Positions 6,486-8,592 of a stretch of DNA of 8,592 nt are shown one piece after another (the first letter of the stretch is position 1; each line of letters starts with the position of its first letter). The notes below the pieces were generated by a model that saw nothing but the letters and a program-made list of their open reading frames with translations, did no database searches and was not told where the DNA came from. Source of the DNA: an uncultured Clostridia bacterium. GTDB lineage: Bacteria; Bacillota; Clostridia; Christensenellales; Borkfalkiaceae. The translations under genes and the position numbers were made by a program. The DNA is taken from the NCBI GenBank assembly GCA_934271245.1, contig CAKQQY010000048.1:1-8592 (forward strand), read 5' to 3'.

Positions 6486-6944
6486 ATGAAAAAAAAGATT
6501 TTAAGACGCGGACTTATAGGTTTCCCCATAGGCATTGCAATAGGGTTTGTAATTACTATAATCATTTCAATCTGTATCGGAAAAGGGGCTTTTTACCCCG
6601 TCAGACCGGAACTTTCCGAAACTATGGGCAGCGAATTAAACGCGGTAATTCTGCAAACTGCATTGTGCGGAATTATGGGGTCGGGCTTTGCCATGGCTTC
6701 CGTTATCTGGGAACTCGATTCCTGGAGCCTTATAAAGCAAAGCGGCATTTACTTTCTGATTATAAGCGTTATTATGTTGCCGATTGCTTATATCGCGAAC
6801 TGGATGGAACATTCGGTCGCAGGCATTCTTTCTTACGCGGGAATTTTCGTCGCGATTTTTATTGTCGTATGGCTTATACAGTATTTTATTTGGAAAAGCA
6901 AAATAAAAAAGATGAACGAGTGTATAAATAAAAAGAAAGAGTAA
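6486..6944 (+). CDS. DUF3021 family four-helix membrane protein, probable partner of the LytTR regulator
   Basis: The 152-residue protein has a basic N-terminus (KKKILRRG) and four predicted membrane segments at about 9-32, 52-75, 86-105 and 111-136, ending in a lysine-rich cytoplasmic tail. This size, topology and its place directly after a LytTR gene fit the DUF3021 family. ATG 6486 is preferred over GTG 6477 because GAGGTGG (6474-6480) sits 5 nt upstream of the ATG and overlaps the GTG. That ribosome site also overlaps the upstream TGA stop, which suggests coupled translation. By analogy with other LytTR systems it may sequester the regulator at the membrane until a signal arrives; this is inference, as the sequence shows no catalytic motif. 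Confidence 0.85.
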   Translation: MKKKILRRGLIGFPIGIAIGFVITIIISICIGKGAFYPVRPELSETMGSELNAVILQTALCGIMGSGFAMASVIWELDSWSLIKQSGIYFLIISVIMLPIAYIANWMEHSVAGILSYAGIFVAIFIVVWLIQYFIWKSKIKKMNECINKKKE

Positions 6945-7022
6945 AGAAAGAAAAATATATATAAATAACCGTTGAAATCGGCTGTTTTCTTTACATTTTT
7001 ATAACGTAAACACGACGACCGT

Positions 7023-7066
7023 AAAAACACAATCCCGCCGTAGATTATTTCTACGGCGGGATTGTG
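7023..7066 (-). terminator. Strong 17-bp hairpin, terminator-like on the minus strand
   Basis: CACAATCCCGCCGTAGA (7028-7044) pairs perfectly with 7050-7066 around loop TTATT. On the minus strand the stem is followed by five T (complement of 7023-7027), the form of an intrinsic terminator. On the plus strand, ATTGTTAT follows, a poor U-tract. It lies about 84 bp after the LytTR-DUF3021 operon and may stop that transcript too, but the minus-strand polarity hints at an unrecognised transcript from the right. Confidence 0.6.
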
Positions 7067-7565
7067 ATTGTTATAAACAAGCCTGTAACCTAAGCGAATT
7101 TCTCTCTTTTTACCTTTCCCCTTTTTTCGCTTAATATTCGGTTATGATCACTACTTATATAGGCTCGTTTTTTCCGCGTATATGGATTTCACGTAAATAT
7201 TAACGTGCGCGTCGCATTTACATGCGTTTTTGTGTAGAACCACTGAAAACGTTTTAAATGTTTCGTATTCCGACAAAAATGTTTTCTTTTTACACGTTAA
7301 TTATAATATAAGCGAGAAAACTTGCTTGCAAGGGTTTTCGAGCGCAGTATTTCAACAGAAACGGCGGTTTGGCGAAGACAAAGCGCATGGCAACGACAGT
7401 TGCCGACAAAATTATATTTTGTCACGTTTCTATGTTATAATATAACAAAACAAATTTCAATAGCGAAACCACGGTTTTCCTTGTCTGAAAATGTCGAAAA
7501 CACACAAGTTTTGTCGTAACCGAAATTTCGTTTACTGAAACAATTAAAAAAAATAATTCGTACTG

Positions 7566-7594
7566 TGTTAAAAGACGTAAAACTATGATACAAT
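7566..7594 (+). promoter_or_regulatory. Extended -10 promoter of the vat-like gene
   Basis: TGATACAAT (7586-7594) is an extended -10 with TACAAT at 7589-7594. The best -35 at 17-bp spacing is TGTTAA (7566-7571), a weak match, which is usual for extended -10 promoters. The start near 7601 gives a leader of about 81 nt containing AAGGT-tgc-ACCTT (7626-7638), the competing pair GTTGC (7629-7633)/GCAAC (7646-7650), and the palindrome TTGTAATTACAA (7652-7663). Confidence 0.55.
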
Positions 7595-7681
7595 GTATTT
7601 GAAAAAATTTCAGATACTTTTACGCAAGGTTGCACCTTTCGGACGGCAACGTTGTAATTACAAAATAAACGTGGAGAAATT

Positions 7682-8323
7682 ATGAAAATGGTAGGTCCTG
7701 ACCCGAACAAATTATATCCTAACGAAAACATTAAGCAAGTAGTGTACGTTAAAAACGTAATCACCCGCCCTAATATCGTGGTCGGAGATTATACTTACTA
7801 CGACGACGTAAACGGAGCGGAAAATTTTGAAGACCACGTTACGCACCATTACGAATTTTTAGGAGATAAACTCGTCATCGGGCGATTTTGCGCTATCGCG
7901 AAAGGTATCGAATTCGTAATGAACGGCGCAAACCACCGAATGAAAAGCGTTTCGACTTACCCTTTCAACATAATGGGTGGCGGTTGGGAAAAATATGCCC
8001 CGACTTTTTCCGATCTCCCTTACAAAGGAGATACGGTTGTCGGAAACGACGTGTGGATCGGTCAAAACGTAACCGTAATGCCGGGCGTTCACATAGGCGA
8101 CGGCACTATTATTGCAGCAAATTCCGTCGTGACGAAAGATATTCCGCCCTACTGCGTTGCCGGCGGAAACCCTTGCAGAATAATTCGACAACGGTTTGAC
8201 GACGAACTCGTTGCGTATTTATTAAATCTCAAATGGTGGAACTGGAACGCCGATAAAATTTTCCGCAATATGGATGCGTTATGCAGCGGCGATTTAACAA
8301 AAATTAAAAATATTAAGGATTAA
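7682..8323 (+). CDS. vat: Vat family streptogramin A O-acetyltransferase (xenobiotic acetyltransferase, left-handed beta-helix)
   Basis: The 213-residue protein matches the Vat/XAT family over its whole length, close to the usual 205-220 residues. These trimeric cytoplasmic enzymes use acetyl-CoA to acetylate the hydroxyl of group A streptogramins. Shared landmarks are GPDPNKLYP (5-13), VVGDYTYYDD (33-42), VIGRFCAIAKG (65-75), NGANHRM (81-87) with His85 as the expected catalytic base, STYPFN (91-96), GWEK (101-104), KGDTVVGNDVWIG (115-127), MPGVHIGDG (133-141), AANSVVTKDI (145-154), AGGNP (160-164) and KWWNW (184-188). Hexapeptide repeats of the beta-helix lie at about 65-165. The start follows GTGGAG with 5 nt spacing. 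From memory of Vat(D), it is a clear homologue but not the same protein, so it may be a chromosomal vat-like enzyme whose natural substrate differs. It is flanked by non-coding DNA and converges on an rRNA operon. Confidence 0.9.
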   Translation: MKMVGPDPNKLYPNENIKQVVYVKNVITRPNIVVGDYTYYDDVNGAENFEDHVTHHYEFLGDKLVIGRFCAIAKGIEFVMNGANHRMKSVSTYPFNIMGGGWEKYAPTFSDLPYKGDTVVGNDVWIGQNVTVMPGVHIGDGTIIAANSVVTKDIPPYCVAGGNPCRIIRQRFDDELVAYLLNLKWWNWNADKIFRNMDALCSGDLTKIKNIKD

Positions 8324-8410
8324 GTACGTTCTGCAATCCAACTTACGCGATTTTTTCGCCGGTAACCTTAAATTATAGCAGGATTTCTTTTATCTGAAAG
8401 TTTTTGACAT

Positions 8411-8436
8411 CACCGCTTCGAGCGGTGGGGCTTTTT
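8411..8436 (+). terminator. Intrinsic terminator of the vat-like gene
   Basis: CACCGCT (8411-8417) and AGCGGTG (8421-8427) form a perfect 7-bp stem with loop TCG, followed by GGGC and five T (8432-8436). It lies about 90 bp after the vat stop codon. Confidence 0.7.
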
Positions 8437-8484
8437 CACAAAAAACTACATGATGAATTGTCAAACTAAGTGCAACACTTAGAA

Positions 8485-8516
8485 AGAAAAAAGGCTTTGT
8501 CTTTTGACAAAACCTT
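8485..8516 (-). terminator. Intrinsic terminator of the rRNA operon
   Basis: On the minus strand AAGGTTTTGTC (8516-8506) pairs with GACAAAGCCTT (8501-8491) through 11 bp including one G-U, around loop AAAA, and a T-rich tract follows. It starts about 8 bp after the 5S rRNA end. Read on the plus strand the single imperfect pair becomes C-A, so the minus orientation is favoured, although a T-run on the plus side may let it work both ways. Confidence 0.82.
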
Positions 8517-8523
8517 TTTTTAC

Positions 8524-8592
8524 TGGATGCAGCGACTACCTATCTTCCCGAATCGTCTCCAATTAAGTATTTTCGGCGCAAGTGAGCTTAAC
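8524..8592 (-). rRNA. rrf: 5S rRNA, 3' portion only (5' part beyond the right edge)
   Basis: Read on the minus strand the sequence opens with GTTAAGCTCACTTGCGCCGA, the conserved central part of bacterial 5S rRNA (Bacillus has GTTAAGCTCTTCAGCGCCGA). It continues with a GAAGATAGGTAGTCGCTGC segment matching the GAGAGTAGGACGCCGCC region near the 3' end. About 69 of the expected ~117 nt are visible. The 3' end is placed at GCATCC (8525-8530), just before the T-rich terminator. The rest of the rRNA operon should lie to the right, transcribed toward the vat-like gene. Confidence 0.85.

Larger units (their letters stand above)
6945..7681. other. Non-coding stretch of about 740 bp with several inverted repeats
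   Basis: I see no gene with a plausible ribosome site and recognisable product here; short open frames look random. Visible structures are the 17-bp stem at 7028-7066; the inverted repeat TAAGCGAA/TTCGCTTA (7091-7133) around a 27-nt tract that is pyrimidine except for one A; CGCAT/ATGCG followed by five T (7213-7231); a bulged hairpin GAAAACTTG...CAAGggTTTTC (7316-7339); GGCAAC-gaca-GTTGCC (7389-7404) directly followed by GACAAAAT-tat-ATTTTGTC (7405-7423); and a vat leader (about 7601-7681) with alternative pairings. TATAAT occurs at 7302 and 7436 without a good -35. Confidence 0.6.

Noticed and set aside
7593..7685. A 30-codon frame (ATG 7593) whose TGA overlaps the vat ATG as ATGA, suggestive of a leader peptide.
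   Set aside because: Its ATG overlaps the -10 element and lies upstream of the predicted transcript start, and there is no ribosome site before it. It would need an upstream promoter that I cannot support.
7435..7764. A 109-codon minus-strand open frame across the vat leader and start.
   Set aside because: It covers the vat promoter and 5' coding region in antisense, has no recognisable domain and no supporting ribosome site.
8405..8440. Hairpin ending in TTTTTCAC as a possible right end of an IS200/IS605 element.
   Set aside because: There is no TnpA or TnpB gene or matching left end nearby, and a plain intrinsic terminator after the vat-like gene explains the structure.

Overview
The window looks like chromosomal DNA of an uncultured, moderately AT-rich Firmicute, most likely an anaerobic gut clostridium. 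The grounds are strong sigma-A type promoters, AGGAGG-like ribosome sites, a UUG start codon, a LytTR/DUF3021 regulator pair, a BspA-type leucine-rich-repeat lipoprotein, a Vat-type acetyltransferase and a Firmicutes-like 5S rRNA. Lineage below phylum is inference.

Layout. Bases 1-3778 are one uninterrupted minus-strand reading frame that runs off the left edge. It encodes the first 1259 residues of a secreted lipoprotein with an InlB-type repeat, a cadherin-like beta-sandwich and at least 34 BspA/LRR_5 units. The gene is built from nested in-frame duplications. Bases 3779-4350 form a divergent promoter region: a minus-strand promoter for the lipoprotein and a plus-strand promoter for a PLP-dependent, histidine-decarboxylase-like enzyme (4351-5550). 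The long leader of the decarboxylase mRNA carries two direct copies of a ~125-bp hairpin-rich repeat.

Bases 5551-6034 hold three terminator-like hairpins, then a direct-repeat operator of LytTR spacing, a promoter, and a third, inverted copy of the same repeat. That copy fills the leader of a two-gene operon: a LytTR DNA-binding protein (6035-6475) and a four-helix DUF3021 membrane protein (6486-6944). This matches the known arrangement in which a membrane protein holds a LytTR activator in check and the activator drives its own operon.

Bases 6945-7681 have no convincing gene but contain several inverted repeats and the promoter of a Vat-like streptogramin A O-acetyltransferase (7682-8323). 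The right end (about 8524-8592) is the 3' half of a 5S rRNA on the minus strand, followed by its terminator, so an rRNA operon converges on the vat-like gene.

The best candidates for something undescribed are the structured repeat found in the leaders of two unrelated transcription units in opposite orientations, and the LytTR operator placed directly upstream of the promoter that reads into one of those copies. No CRISPR array, tRNA or intact mobile element was seen.
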